From: AP-16 sp036395835
GTDB lineage: Bacteria > Pseudomonadota > Alphaproteobacteria > Rhizobiales > Xanthobacteraceae
NCBI GenBank assembly: GCA_036395835.1
Contig: DASWCW010000204.1
Location: 1-7,501, forward strand
Direction: 5' to 3'
DNA length: 7,501 bases
The position numbers and the translations under genes are program-made. Positions 1-6,164 of this stretch are shown in pieces; position 1 is the first letter of the stretch; the number at the start of each line of letters is the position of its first letter. The notes under the pieces were generated by a model, which saw only the letters and a program-made list of their open reading frames with translations, was not told the DNA's origin and ran no database searches.

Positions 1-2
1 AC

Positions 3-623
3 GAGACCGCGATCCGGTTCGGATCGGGGCAGCTGCTGGTGCTGCTCAACCGCGGTGAATATTGGCAATGCGGCTATGGCATCGCCAAAGGCTCGCTGGA
101 AGAGATCCGTGCAAAGGGCCTGCCCGAATTGCGCCGTCACATCACCGACCTGGCTCCCTTCGTGCTCGATCGCGTCGGCGCGCTCGATGATTGGCAGAGG
201 ATCAAGCTGCTCACCGTGCGGGTCGATCGGCTGCGGCGCTGGTACCGGCCCGGGCTGCTTTGCATCGGCGATGCAGCGCATGCCATGTCCCCGGTCGGAG
301 GCGTCGGGATCAATCTGGCGATCCAGGACGCGGTCGCCGCCGCCAATCTCCTGACCGAGCCGCTGCGGAACGCAACGCTCACCGAAACGCATTTGCTCCG
401 GGTGCAACGGCGACGCGAGCTGCCGACCCGGGTGATCCAGCGCCTGCAGATGCTGATCCAGAACCAGGTCATCGCCAATGTGCTGGCGAGCCGCGGGACG
501 TCGCGTCCGCCGCTTGCGCTGCGCGTGATCGGCAAAGTGCCCGGGTTTCGGCGGCTCCTCGCCCGGCTGGTCGGGATTGGGATCAGGCCCGAGCATGTCC
601 GCGCGCCGGCTCGACGGGCATGA
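3..623 (+). CDS. FAD-dependent monooxygenase/oxidoreductase, C-terminal part (partial)
   Basis: The reading frame is open from the left edge (first full codon at 3) to TGA at 621-623, giving about 206 residues of a protein whose start lies outside the window. The decisive motif is GDAAHAMSPVGGVGINLAIQDA (from 267), with GDAAH followed by P-x-G-G-x-G-x-N. This is the second FAD-contacting motif of the UbiH/p-hydroxybenzoate hydroxylase-like flavoprotein monooxygenases (PF01494), which bind the ribityl chain and pyrophosphate of FAD. The upstream stretch GQLLVLLNRGEYWQCGY fits the substrate-binding beta-sheet domain of that family, and the arginine-rich C-terminus fits the usual end. The Rossmann GxGxxG motif would lie off-window, so the substrate cannot be judged. 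It ends 73 bases before the transport operon and may or may not share a transcript with it. The family is confident; the reaction is unknown. Confidence 0.85.
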   Translation, partial: ETAIRFGSGQLLVLLNRGEYWQCGYGIAKGSLEEIRAKGLPELRRHITDLAPFVLDRVGALDDWQRIKLLTVRVDRLRRWYRPGLLCIGDAAHAMSPVGGVGINLAIQDAVAAANLLTEPLRNATLTETHLLRVQRRRELPTRVIQRLQMLIQNQVIANVLASRGTSRPPLALRVIGKVPGFRRLLARLVGIGIRPEHVRAPARRA

Positions 624-655
624 GCGGAAATGGCAGTCTCGGCGTCGCCGGATCG

Positions 656-674
656 TCTTATGCCGCCAATAAGA
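656..674. repeat. Short inverted repeat upstream of the transport operon
   Basis: TCTTAT (656-661) and ATAAGA (669-674) are perfect 6-base inverted arms around a 7-base loop. They lie in the 73-base gap between the monooxygenase stop and the solute-binding protein start, about 22 bases before that start. The position suits an operator or a weak 5'-UTR hairpin, but arms this short can arise by chance. No convincing -35/-10 pair was seen in the gap, so the operon promoter is not identified. Confidence 0.25.
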
Positions 675-696
675 AGACGGAGCCGGGGAGGGGGAA

Positions 697-1707
697 ATGA
701 AACCGCTGCGTTTCGTCGTACCGGGCCTGTTCGCGGCGGCGCTCGTATGCACGCCCCGCCCCGCCGCGGCCGCCGATGTCATTTGCTACAATTGTCCGCC
801 GCAATGGGCCGACTGGGCCTCGATGCTCAAGGCGATCAAGACGGATCTCGGTCTCGAAATTCCCTATGACAACAAGAACTCGGGCCAGGCGCTCTCGCAG
901 CTGCTGGCGGAGAAGAACAATCCGATCGCGGACATCGGCTATTTCGGCGTGACCTTCGGCATCAAGGGCAAGGACGAGGGCGTCTTGCAGCCGTACAAGC
1001 CGAAAGGCTGGAACGACATTCCGCCAGGCCTCAAGGATGCGGAGGGCTATTGGCACACCATTCATTCGGGAACGCTGGGGCTCTTCGTCAACAAGGACGC
1101 GCTCGGCGGCAAGCCGGTGCCGGCCTGCTGGCTCGATCTGTTGAAGCCGGACTACCGCGGCATGGTCGGTTACCTCGATCCGTCCTCGGCGGCGGTCGGC
1201 TACGTCGGCGCGGTCGCCGTCAACCTCGCGCTCGGCGGTCCGAAGAACGATTTTGGTGCCGCGATCGGCTTCTTCCGTGAGCTCGGCAAGAACGAGGCGA
1301 TCGTTCCGAAGCAGACCTCCTATGCACGCGTGGTCTCGGGCGAGATCCCGATCCTGTTCGACTACGATTTCAACGCCTATCGGGCCAAATATACCGAGAA
1401 GGGCAATTTCGAGTTCGTGCTGCCGTGCGAAGGCTCGGTCGTATTCCCCTACGTGATCGGGCTCGTCAAAGGCGCGCCGCACAAGCAGCCGGCGGAAAAA
1501 GTGCTCGACTACATCCTATCCGACAAGGGCCAGACGATCTGGACCAACGCCTATCTGCGCTCGGCGCGGCCGATCCCGCTTCCCGCCGCCGTCAAGTCGC
1601 GGTTCCTGCCGGACAGCGACTACGCGCGGGCGAAGACCGTCGACTGGGGCGAAATGGCGACCTACGAGAAGGCGTTCGCGGACCGCTATCTCGCCGAAGT
1701 GCGCTGA
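697..1707 (+). CDS. ABC transporter periplasmic solute-binding protein
   Basis: This 336-residue protein captures the solute in the periplasm and delivers it to the permeases encoded next. Residues 1-26 form a Sec signal peptide: positive start (K2, R5), hydrophobic core, and a run of alanines ending near A26 with an AxA-type cleavage site. C18 is not in a good lipobox, so it is predicted soluble. The rest has the family-1 extracellular binding protein layout (SBP_bac_1/8-like, as in putrescine, iron(III) and 2-aminoethylphosphonate binders), with a hinge-type segment GTLGLFVNKDAL (125-136) and domain II around YLDPSSAAVGY (159-169). The ATG at 697 is preceded by GGAGGGGG at 687-694 and begins the signal peptide, so the start is firm. 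The mature protein has four cysteines (C30, C33 in CYNCPP, C144, C244), which could form disulfides. The stop TGA overlaps the next ATG (TGATG). The ligand cannot be read from sequence; the downstream phosphodiesterase suggests an organophosphate. Confidence 0.92.
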   Translation: MKPLRFVVPGLFAAALVCTPRPAAAADVICYNCPPQWADWASMLKAIKTDLGLEIPYDNKNSGQALSQLLAEKNNPIADIGYFGVTFGIKGKDEGVLQPYKPKGWNDIPPGLKDAEGYWHTIHSGTLGLFVNKDALGGKPVPACWLDLLKPDYRGMVGYLDPSSAAVGYVGAVAVNLALGGPKNDFGAAIGFFRELGKNEAIVPKQTSYARVVSGEIPILFDYDFNAYRAKYTEKGNFEFVLPCEGSVVFPYVIGLVKGAPHKQPAEKVLDYILSDKGQTIWTNAYLRSARPIPLPAAVKSRFLPDSDYARAKTVDWGEMATYEKAFADRYLAEVR

Positions 1708-2567
1708 TGTCACTCGCCGCCCGGTTTCGGCTGCGTGCCGCGAAAGCGGCCGGTTCGGGCACCGCCTTCGCCCGGCTCTGCCTCGCGCCGCTCGCGATCG
1801 TGGTTGCAGCCTTTTTCGTGCTGCCGATGCTGCGGCTCATCGAGGTCGGCGCCGGCGGGCCGAAGGGAATGGCGGCGTATGCGGCAATCCTGGTCGAGCC
1901 GCGCTACCGCTCGACCCTGATCAACACCGTCGTGCTGGCGGCGGCCACGACGGTAACCACCCTCGTCATTGCCACGATCGCGGGCCTGTTCCTGCAAAGA
2001 AATCGATTTCCCGGCCATTCGTTGCTCGTCGCGATGCTGACGTTTCCGCTCGCGTTCCCGGGCGTGGTGGTCGGCTTCCTGGTGATCCTGCTCGCGGGCC
2101 GGCAGGGTCTGATCGGCGACATCAGCTTCCGGCTCACCGGCGGCAAGCTGGTGTTCGCGTATTCGCTCGGCGGGCTGTTTCTCGGTTATCTCTATTTCTC
2201 GATTCCGCGCGTGATCCTCACCATCATGGCCGCGGTCGAAAAGCTCGATCCGCGGCTCGAGGAGGCCGCGCGCTCGCTCGGCGCCGGCCCGTGGGCGGTG
2301 CACCGCGACGTGATCCTGCCGGCGCTCGTGCCGGCGTTCGTCGCTTCAGGCGCGATCGCGTTCGCGACCGCCATGGGGGCGTTCGGCACCGCCTTCACGC
2401 TCGCCACCAACGTCGACGTGCTGCCGATGCTGATCTACACCGAGTTCACGCTGGCCGCCGACCTCGCCATGGCGGCGGCGCTCTCGGTCGGGCTTGGGCT
2501 CGTGGCATGGGCGATCCTGGCGCTTGCGCGCTCGTTCGCCGGCACCACCATCGCGGCGGCCGGGTGA
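1707..2567 (+). CDS. ABC transporter inner-membrane permease (first subunit)
   Basis: This 286-residue integral membrane protein of the BPD_transp_1 (MetI-like) fold would form half of the translocation pore. Hydrophobic segments lie near residues 22-45, 71-95, 105-130, 150-172, 208-230 and 255-278, giving six predicted helices. The cytoplasmic EAA loop that docks on the ATPase is clear at about 185-205: EEAARSLGAGPWAVHRDVILP, with the invariant G192. The ATG at 1707 overlaps the solute-binding protein stop (TGA 1705-1707). The frame is open further upstream to 1425, but that extension overlaps the previous gene and has no permease character, so the coupled start is preferred. Length and topology are normal for permeases of the PotB/FbpB/PhnU group. 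Confidence 0.93.
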   Translation: MSLAARFRLRAAKAAGSGTAFARLCLAPLAIVVAAFFVLPMLRLIEVGAGGPKGMAAYAAILVEPRYRSTLINTVVLAAATTVTTLVIATIAGLFLQRNRFPGHSLLVAMLTFPLAFPGVVVGFLVILLAGRQGLIGDISFRLTGGKLVFAYSLGGLFLGYLYFSIPRVILTIMAAVEKLDPRLEEAARSLGAGPWAVHRDVILPALVPAFVASGAIAFATAMGAFGTAFTLATNVDVLPMLIYTEFTLAADLAMAAALSVGLGLVAWAILALARSFAGTTIAAAG

Positions 2568-2570
2568 GGC

Positions 2571-3359
2571 ATGCTGACCCGTTTGGTCTTCGCCGGGCAG
2601 CTCGCCTTCACGCTCGTCGTCGCCGCGTTCCTGATCGTGCCGGCCGTGCTGTCGATGCTGGCCGGGGTCACCGTGAATTATTTCCGCGGCATTCGCTCCG
2701 GCGTGACGCTGGAATGGATGGTCGAGGTCTGGGAGCTCTATGCCGAGACGATTGTTCGCTCCTTCGAGGTCGCGTTCGCGACCCTGCTTCTCACGCTGAT
2801 CGTCGGCGTGCCGGCGGCTTATGCGCTCCACGTGCGCCAAGGGTCTTGGTCCCGCTTGATCGAGGAGATCATCACCCTGCCGCTCGCAGTGCCGGGCCTC
2901 GCGATCGCGCTCGCGCTGCTCTTGACCTATGGCGGCTTCGGCGCGTTTCGCGGTTCGTGGCTGTTCATCGTCGCCGGGCACGTGGTGTTCACGCTGCCGT
3001 TCATGGTGCGCGCGGTCATGGCGGTGTTCGCCGCGATCGACGTGAAGACGCTCGACGAGAGCGCGGCCTCGCTCGGCGCCTCGCCGTGGCGGCGCTTCCG
3101 TGACGTCATTGCGCCCAACGCCAGACCGGGGATCCTCGCTGGCTCGCTGATGGTGGTGACCCTCTCGCTCGGCGAGTTCAACCTCACCTGGATGCTGCAC
3201 ACGCCGCTGACCAAGACTCTGCCGGTCGGCCTTGCCGACAGCTATGCGTCGATGCGGCTCGAGATCGCCTCGGCCTACACGCTGATCTTCTTCATCATGA
3301 TCATTCCGTTGCTGATCGCCATGCAGATGCTCGGCCGCGACAAACGGAGCGCCGCATGA
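2571..3359 (+). CDS. ABC transporter inner-membrane permease (second subunit)
   Basis: This 262-residue permease is the partner of the preceding one and starts 3 bases after its stop. Predicted helices lie near residues 8-34, 62-88, 98-120, 130-152, 187-208 and 235-254. The EAA motif is at about 162-182, DESAASLGASPWRRFRDVIAP, with serine in place of the first alanine and G169 conserved. The late segment SLGEFNLTWML (199-209) is typical of PotC/PhnV-like subunits, as is a short positively charged cytoplasmic tail (GRDKRSAA). Two separate permease genes fit the spermidine/putrescine and phosphonate-type layout rather than the fused FbpB-type single permease. The stop codon overlaps the ATPase start (ATGA at 3356-3359), indicating translational coupling. 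Confidence 0.93.
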   Translation: MLTRLVFAGQLAFTLVVAAFLIVPAVLSMLAGVTVNYFRGIRSGVTLEWMVEVWELYAETIVRSFEVAFATLLLTLIVGVPAAYALHVRQGSWSRLIEEIITLPLAVPGLAIALALLLTYGGFGAFRGSWLFIVAGHVVFTLPFMVRAVMAVFAAIDVKTLDESAASLGASPWRRFRDVIAPNARPGILAGSLMVVTLSLGEFNLTWMLHTPLTKTLPVGLADSYASMRLEIASAYTLIFFIMIIPLLIAMQMLGRDKRSAA

Positions 3360-4417
3360 GCGCCGGGGTTTCCGTTGGGCTGGAGGCCTGCGCCAAGACC
3401 TTTGCCGACGACACCCGCGCGCTCGAACCGGTGACGCTCGAGATCGCGCGCGGCGAGACCCTGGTGTTCCTCGGCCCGTCCGGCTGCGGCAAGACCACGA
3501 CCTTGCGCATCATTGCCGGGCTCGAGGCGCCCGACGCGGGCGGACGCGTGCGCTTCGACGGCGAGGACGTGACCAGCATCCCGATCGAGCGACGCAACGT
3601 CGGCATGGTGTTCCAGTCCTATGCGCTGTTCCCCAACATGAATGTCGCCGAGAACATCGGCTACGGCCTGAAGATTCGCGGCGCGAGCCGGGCGGAGCGC
3701 CAAGCGCGCGTCGAGGAACTGGTCGCGCTCACCGGCATCGAAGGACTCGAGCGGCGCCAAGTCGATCAGCTCTCGGGCGGGCAGCGCCAGCGCGTGGCCT
3801 TGGCGCGCGCGGTCGCGCCGCGGCCTCGCGTGCTGCTGCTCGACGAGCCACTGACCGCGCTCGACGCATCGCTGCGCGAGCGGCTGCGGGTCGAGCTCAA
3901 CCGCCTGCTGCGCTCGCTCGGCATCACCACGGTCTACGTCACGCACGACCAGGCCGAGGCCATGGCGCTCGGCGACCGCATCGTGGTCATGCGCGCCGGT
4001 GCGATCGCCCAGATCGGCAGTCCGCGTGAAATCTATTTCGAGCCGGCGAGCCGCTTCGTCGCCGAATTCGTCGGCGCCGCCAATATCGTCGAGGGGACCG
4101 CGTGCGATGGCGCGATCGTGCTGCCGGGCGGCCGCATCCCGATCGGCACGACCGGCAAAGTCACGCTCATGCTGCGGCCGGAAACGGTCGCGGTCGTGCC
4201 GCCGGATGCGGCCGAGCTCAGCGGGCGCATCGAGAACGTGACCTTTGTCGGCGACCGGCAGCGCATCGTGATTGCGGACGCGGCGTCGCGCCCGCTCCTC
4301 ATCGATGCGCCGAACACGATTGCGGCCGCGCCGGGCGAGCGCGTCGGCTTGCGCGTCGACCCGACGCGGATCCGGGTTCTGCCGGAGGAGAGGGATGAGC
4401 AAGGTGGAAAGTCATGA
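3356..4417 (+). CDS. ABC transporter ATP-binding protein (CUT1/PotA/FbpC-like)
   Basis: This 353-residue cytoplasmic ATPase powers the importer. All nucleotide-binding motifs are intact: Walker A GPSGCGKTT (40-48), Q-loop VFQSYALFP (Q87), ABC signature LSGGQRQRVALARA (139-152), Walker B VLLLDEP (159-165) with catalytic E164, D-loop ALD (168-170) and the switch histidine in VTHDQ (H197). The tail from about residue 235 is a TOBE-like regulatory region, including MLRPETVAVV, as in MalK, PotA and FbpC. Length is standard for this class. It starts inside the stop of the second permease and its own stop overlaps the phosphodiesterase ATG (ATGA, 4414-4417). Family and role are firm; the substrate of the system is not. 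Confidence 0.95.
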   Translation: MSAGVSVGLEACAKTFADDTRALEPVTLEIARGETLVFLGPSGCGKTTTLRIIAGLEAPDAGGRVRFDGEDVTSIPIERRNVGMVFQSYALFPNMNVAENIGYGLKIRGASRAERQARVEELVALTGIEGLERRQVDQLSGGQRQRVALARAVAPRPRVLLLDEPLTALDASLRERLRVELNRLLRSLGITTVYVTHDQAEAMALGDRIVVMRAGAIAQIGSPREIYFEPASRFVAEFVGAANIVEGTACDGAIVLPGGRIPIGTTGKVTLMLRPETVAVVPPDAAELSGRIENVTFVGDRQRIVIADAASRPLLIDAPNTIAAAPGERVGLRVDPTRIRVLPEERDEQGGKS

Positions 4418-5250
4418 CCGCGCCCGTGCTGATCGCGCAGATCTCGGACCTGCACATCAAGCAGCGCGGCGAGCGCGCCTACGAAATGGTCGATACCGCG
4501 GCGGCGCTCACACACTGCATCGCGCATCTCAACCGGTTTCGGCCGCGGCCGGCCTTCGTGGTGATCAGCGGCGATCTCGTCGACCGCGGGCTCGAGGAGG
4601 AATACGCGCATCTGCGGCGGTTGCTGGCGCCGCTCGAATTGCCGTTCGCGGCGATTCCGGGCAACCATGACGAGCGCCGGAATTTCCGCCGGGCATTTTC
4701 GGACGAGGCATCGGCGCAGCAATCAGGGCCGGCAAATCTTCGCATCGAGGTAGGCGGGCTCGTGCTGCTGTTGCTGGATTCCTCGGTGCCGGGCAAGGAT
4801 GATGGCCGCCTCGATTCCGAGACGCTGCAATGGCTCGATGCGGAACTCGCTGCCGCTCCCGATCGGCCGGCGCTGGTTTTCATGCATCATCCGCCGTTTC
4901 AGACCGGCATTGCCCACATGGATCGCCAGAACCTGCGCAATGCGGCGCAGCTTGCGGCGATCCTCGAGCGCCATGCGCAGGTGCGGCTGATCGCGGCCGG
5001 CCACGTTCATCGCGCGGTCACGACGCTGTTCGCCGGCGTTGCGGCAAGCATCTGCCCGGCGCCTAATCACGCGGTCGATCTCGATCTGGCCGCCGAGCGC
5101 CCGCCGTCATTGCAGATCGAGCCGCCGGCGTTTCATTTGCATGCCTGGTTCGCGGGCGATGGCTTCGGCAAGCTCGTCACGCATCTCGTGCCGATCGGCG
5201 AATTTCCCGGCCCATATCCGTTCTTCGATGCGGACGGGAAGCTGTTGTGA
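4414..5250 (+). CDS. Calcineurin-like phosphodiesterase, GpdQ-like
   Basis: This 278-residue protein has no signal peptide and is probably cytoplasmic. It is a binuclear metallophosphoesterase (PF00149) of the class III cyclic-nucleotide/glycerophosphodiester phosphodiesterase group. Metal-binding motifs appear in order: SDLH (D12, H14), SGDLVDRG (D54), GNHDERR (N84, H85, D86), MHHPPF (H158/H159) and GHVH (H197, H199). The spacing of D12, D54 and N84 matches, from memory, that of Enterobacter aerogenes GpdQ (D8, D50, N80), and the protein lengths are similar (about 275 residues). GpdQ hydrolyses glycerophosphodiesters and other phosphodiesters using two metal ions. Here the gene is the last member of an ABC-importer operon, overlapping the ATPase stop, which suggests it cleaves the imported compound inside the cell. 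The true substrate (glycerophosphodiester, cyclic nucleotide or phosphonate ester) is not decidable from sequence. Confidence 0.9.
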   Translation: MTAPVLIAQISDLHIKQRGERAYEMVDTAAALTHCIAHLNRFRPRPAFVVISGDLVDRGLEEEYAHLRRLLAPLELPFAAIPGNHDERRNFRRAFSDEASAQQSGPANLRIEVGGLVLLLLDSSVPGKDDGRLDSETLQWLDAELAAAPDRPALVFMHHPPFQTGIAHMDRQNLRNAAQLAAILERHAQVRLIAAGHVHRAVTTLFAGVAASICPAPNHAVDLDLAAERPPSLQIEPPAFHLHAWFAGDGFGKLVTHLVPIGEFPGPYPFFDADGKLL

Positions 5251-5287
5251 CCCTCGCGTCGTCACCCTGAGAGGATGAAACCGGAAC

Positions 5288-5885
5288 TTACTCCGCCGCT
5301 TTTCTCTCTCCGCCGATCGCGCCTTGCTGCTGCAGCAATTCGATCTCGCGCAGCGAATAGTCGATCGCGCGCAGGACCTCGGCCGTATGCTCGCCGATGC
5401 TCGGCAGCGGCTGCCGCGGGGGCAGGCGCTCGCCGTCGAACGCGAGCGGCAGCAGTGGCACCTTGGTTTCCTCGCCCGCCTCCGTCGTCAGCGCGGCAAG
5501 GCCGCCGCTTTGATTGAGATGCGGATCGTCGAACAATTGCTCCGGCCGGACGATCGGCGTAGGGCAGCGCATTCGCCTCGAAGCGGTCCTGCAGCTCCCC
5601 CACGGTATAATTGCGCAAAATCTCCTGCAGCCGCGGAATGAGCCAGTCGCGCGCCAAGACGCGCTGGTTGTTGGTAGCGACGCGCGCATCGTTCGCGAGG
5701 TCGTGCAGCCCGAATGCGTCGCAGAAAATCCTCCATTGCGTATCGCTGACGACGCCGAGAAAAATCTGCTCGCCGCCTTTACCCTCGAACACGTCGTAGA
5801 TGCCCCAGGCCGAGATGCGCGAGGGCATCGGCTGCGGCGCCTGCCCGGTGACCGCGTATTGCTGCATGTGCTGGTTGCATCCGCG
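5288..5885 (-). pseudogene. CaiB/BaiF (class III) CoA-transferase remnant, N-terminally truncated and frameshifted
   Basis: On the minus strand, about 195 residues match the C-terminal half of formyl-CoA/CaiB-type CoA-transferases, which are normally about 400 residues. One frame (from about 5880 down to 5556) reads QHMQQYAVTG, then SAWGIYDVFEGKGGEQIFLGVVSDTQW and ends in ANALPYA. The sense then continues in another frame from 5557: PIVRPEQLFDDPHLNQSGGL to the stop TAA at 5290-5288. Expected family text is continuous (LPYAPIVRPE), so about two bases are missing (or one added) near 5555-5562. Upstream of about 5880 the homology stops and the frame hits a stop at 5924-5922. The whole N-terminal half, including the catalytic aspartate region, is gone. 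It is convergent with the phosphodiesterase, with 37 bases between the stop codons. A sequencing error could explain the frameshift but not the truncation. Confidence 0.85.
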
Positions 5886-6042
5886 CGGGCGCGTCGGGAA
5901 AACGCCACGGATTTCAAGGGGTTACCCGGCCGGCCGGAACGCGGCCCAGCCGAGTCAGCGTAAAGTCCGCATTCCGGCCGGTCAGGGGATGGCTTGCGGT
6001 TGGCAACTCAGACCGCTTCGAGCCGGGTCAACGTCCGTCAAC
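5886..6042. other. Non-coding stretch between the CoA-transferase remnant and the small RNA
   Basis: No coding region was recognised on either strand; the open frames here give low-complexity arginine/proline-rich text with no family resemblance. The stretch contains the long inverted repeat described separately. It also contains two copies of GTTGAC on the minus strand (TTGACG at 6041-6036 and TTGACC at 6031-6026) spaced exactly 10 bases apart, with no matching -10 box at the usual distance from either. The left end of the stretch is the point where CoA-transferase homology is lost, so a recombination or insertion junction is likely near 5880-5920. No tRNA-like arm or recognisable attachment site was seen. 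Confidence 0.6.
5930..5981. repeat. 15-base inverted repeat with 22-base loop
   Basis: The left arm (5930-5944), CCGGCCGGAACGCGG, and right arm (5967-5981), CCGCATTCCGGCCGG, are inverted copies with a single mismatch at C5940/A5971. On the minus-strand transcript that mismatch becomes a G-U wobble, so RNA from that strand would fold into a continuous 15-pair stem. No T-run follows on either strand, so it is not a standard terminator. It lies about 60 bases downstream of the small-RNA terminator and just beyond the CoA-transferase break. It could be a REP-like palindrome, the relic of a mobile-element end, or an RNA processing structure. Confidence 0.65.
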
Positions 6043-6102
6043 AAAAAAAGGGGCGGCGGGGCAAGGGTTAGGTGGGTTTCACACGCGAAGTGGCCCCGCC
6101 GC
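6043..6102 (-). terminator. Rho-independent terminator of the small RNA
   Basis: Read on the minus strand, GCGGCGGGGC (6102-6093) pairs perfectly with GCCCCGCCGC (6062-6053), giving a 10-pair all-GC stem. It is followed by CCC and then seven T's (6049-6043). The loop is long (30 bases) and contains a small possible hairpin CAC-TTCGC-GTG (6092-6082). A GC stem followed at once by a U-run is the classic intrinsic terminator, and it works only for minus-strand transcription. Confidence 0.8.
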
Positions 6103-6149
6103 AGGCCCGGCAAAACCCCACTGGGTTTCATGGATTAGGTGGCCGGGCC
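6043..6149 (-). ncRNA. Putative small regulatory RNA, about 107 nt
   Basis: On the minus strand a complete small transcription unit is visible. TATAAT at 6161-6156 is followed seven bases later by G6149, the likely first base. The RNA opens with GGCCCGGC (6149-6142), which pairs with GCCGGGCC (6111-6104). Inside it is a 12-base unpaired strand and then a hairpin with stem GAAACCC/GGGTTTT and loop AGTG (6129-6112). One base later comes the 10-pair terminator stem, ending in seven U's. The 11-mer CCACCUAAYCC occurs twice, at 6142-6132 (first base pairs into stem 1) and in the terminator loop at 6075-6065. The 9-mer UGAAACCCA also occurs twice (6130-6122 and 6081-6073). No convincing protein is encoded. 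Two stems plus unpaired repeated motifs suggest a trans-acting RNA. It may belong to a known alphaproteobacterial sRNA family; I cannot assign one. Confidence 0.72.
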
Positions 6150-6155
6150 GCTGAC

Positions 6156-6164
6156 ATTATACCA
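6156..6164 (-). promoter_or_regulatory. Extended -10 promoter of the small RNA
   Basis: The minus strand reads TGG-TATAAT from 6164 to 6156, a perfect sigma-70-type extended -10 (TGnTATAAT), with the predicted start at G6149 seven bases downstream. A consensus -35 is absent at 16-18 bases upstream (the region reads TATAAA/ATAAAA), which is tolerated by extended -10 promoters. The surrounding AT-rich stretch (6176-6186) stands out in an otherwise GC-rich region and supports promoter function. Confidence 0.65.

Noticed and set aside
658..1482. Long minus-strand open frame (274 codons) opposite the solute-binding protein
   Set aside because: Arginine/glutamate-rich antisense text with no family features; it is the shadow of a clearly coding plus-strand gene with signal peptide and RBS.
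1425..1706. N-terminal extension of the first permease
   Set aside because: It would overlap the solute-binding protein by 280 bases with arginine-rich non-membrane text; the TGATG-coupled start at 1707 is far more natural.
2291..3103. Plus-strand frame of 270 codons overlapping both permeases
   Set aside because: Out of frame with both permeases, dominated by Arg/Ala/Gly, no membrane segments; a shadow frame.
3275..4402. Minus-strand frame of 375 codons opposite the ATPase
   Set aside because: Composition is the typical mirror of GC-rich coding DNA, and the plus strand carries all ABC ATPase motifs in order.
6026..6041. Two TTGAC boxes spaced 10 bases apart on the minus strand, as tandem -35 elements
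   Set aside because: No acceptable -10 box is present 16-18 bases downstream of either copy; they are recorded only as a repeat within the gap.
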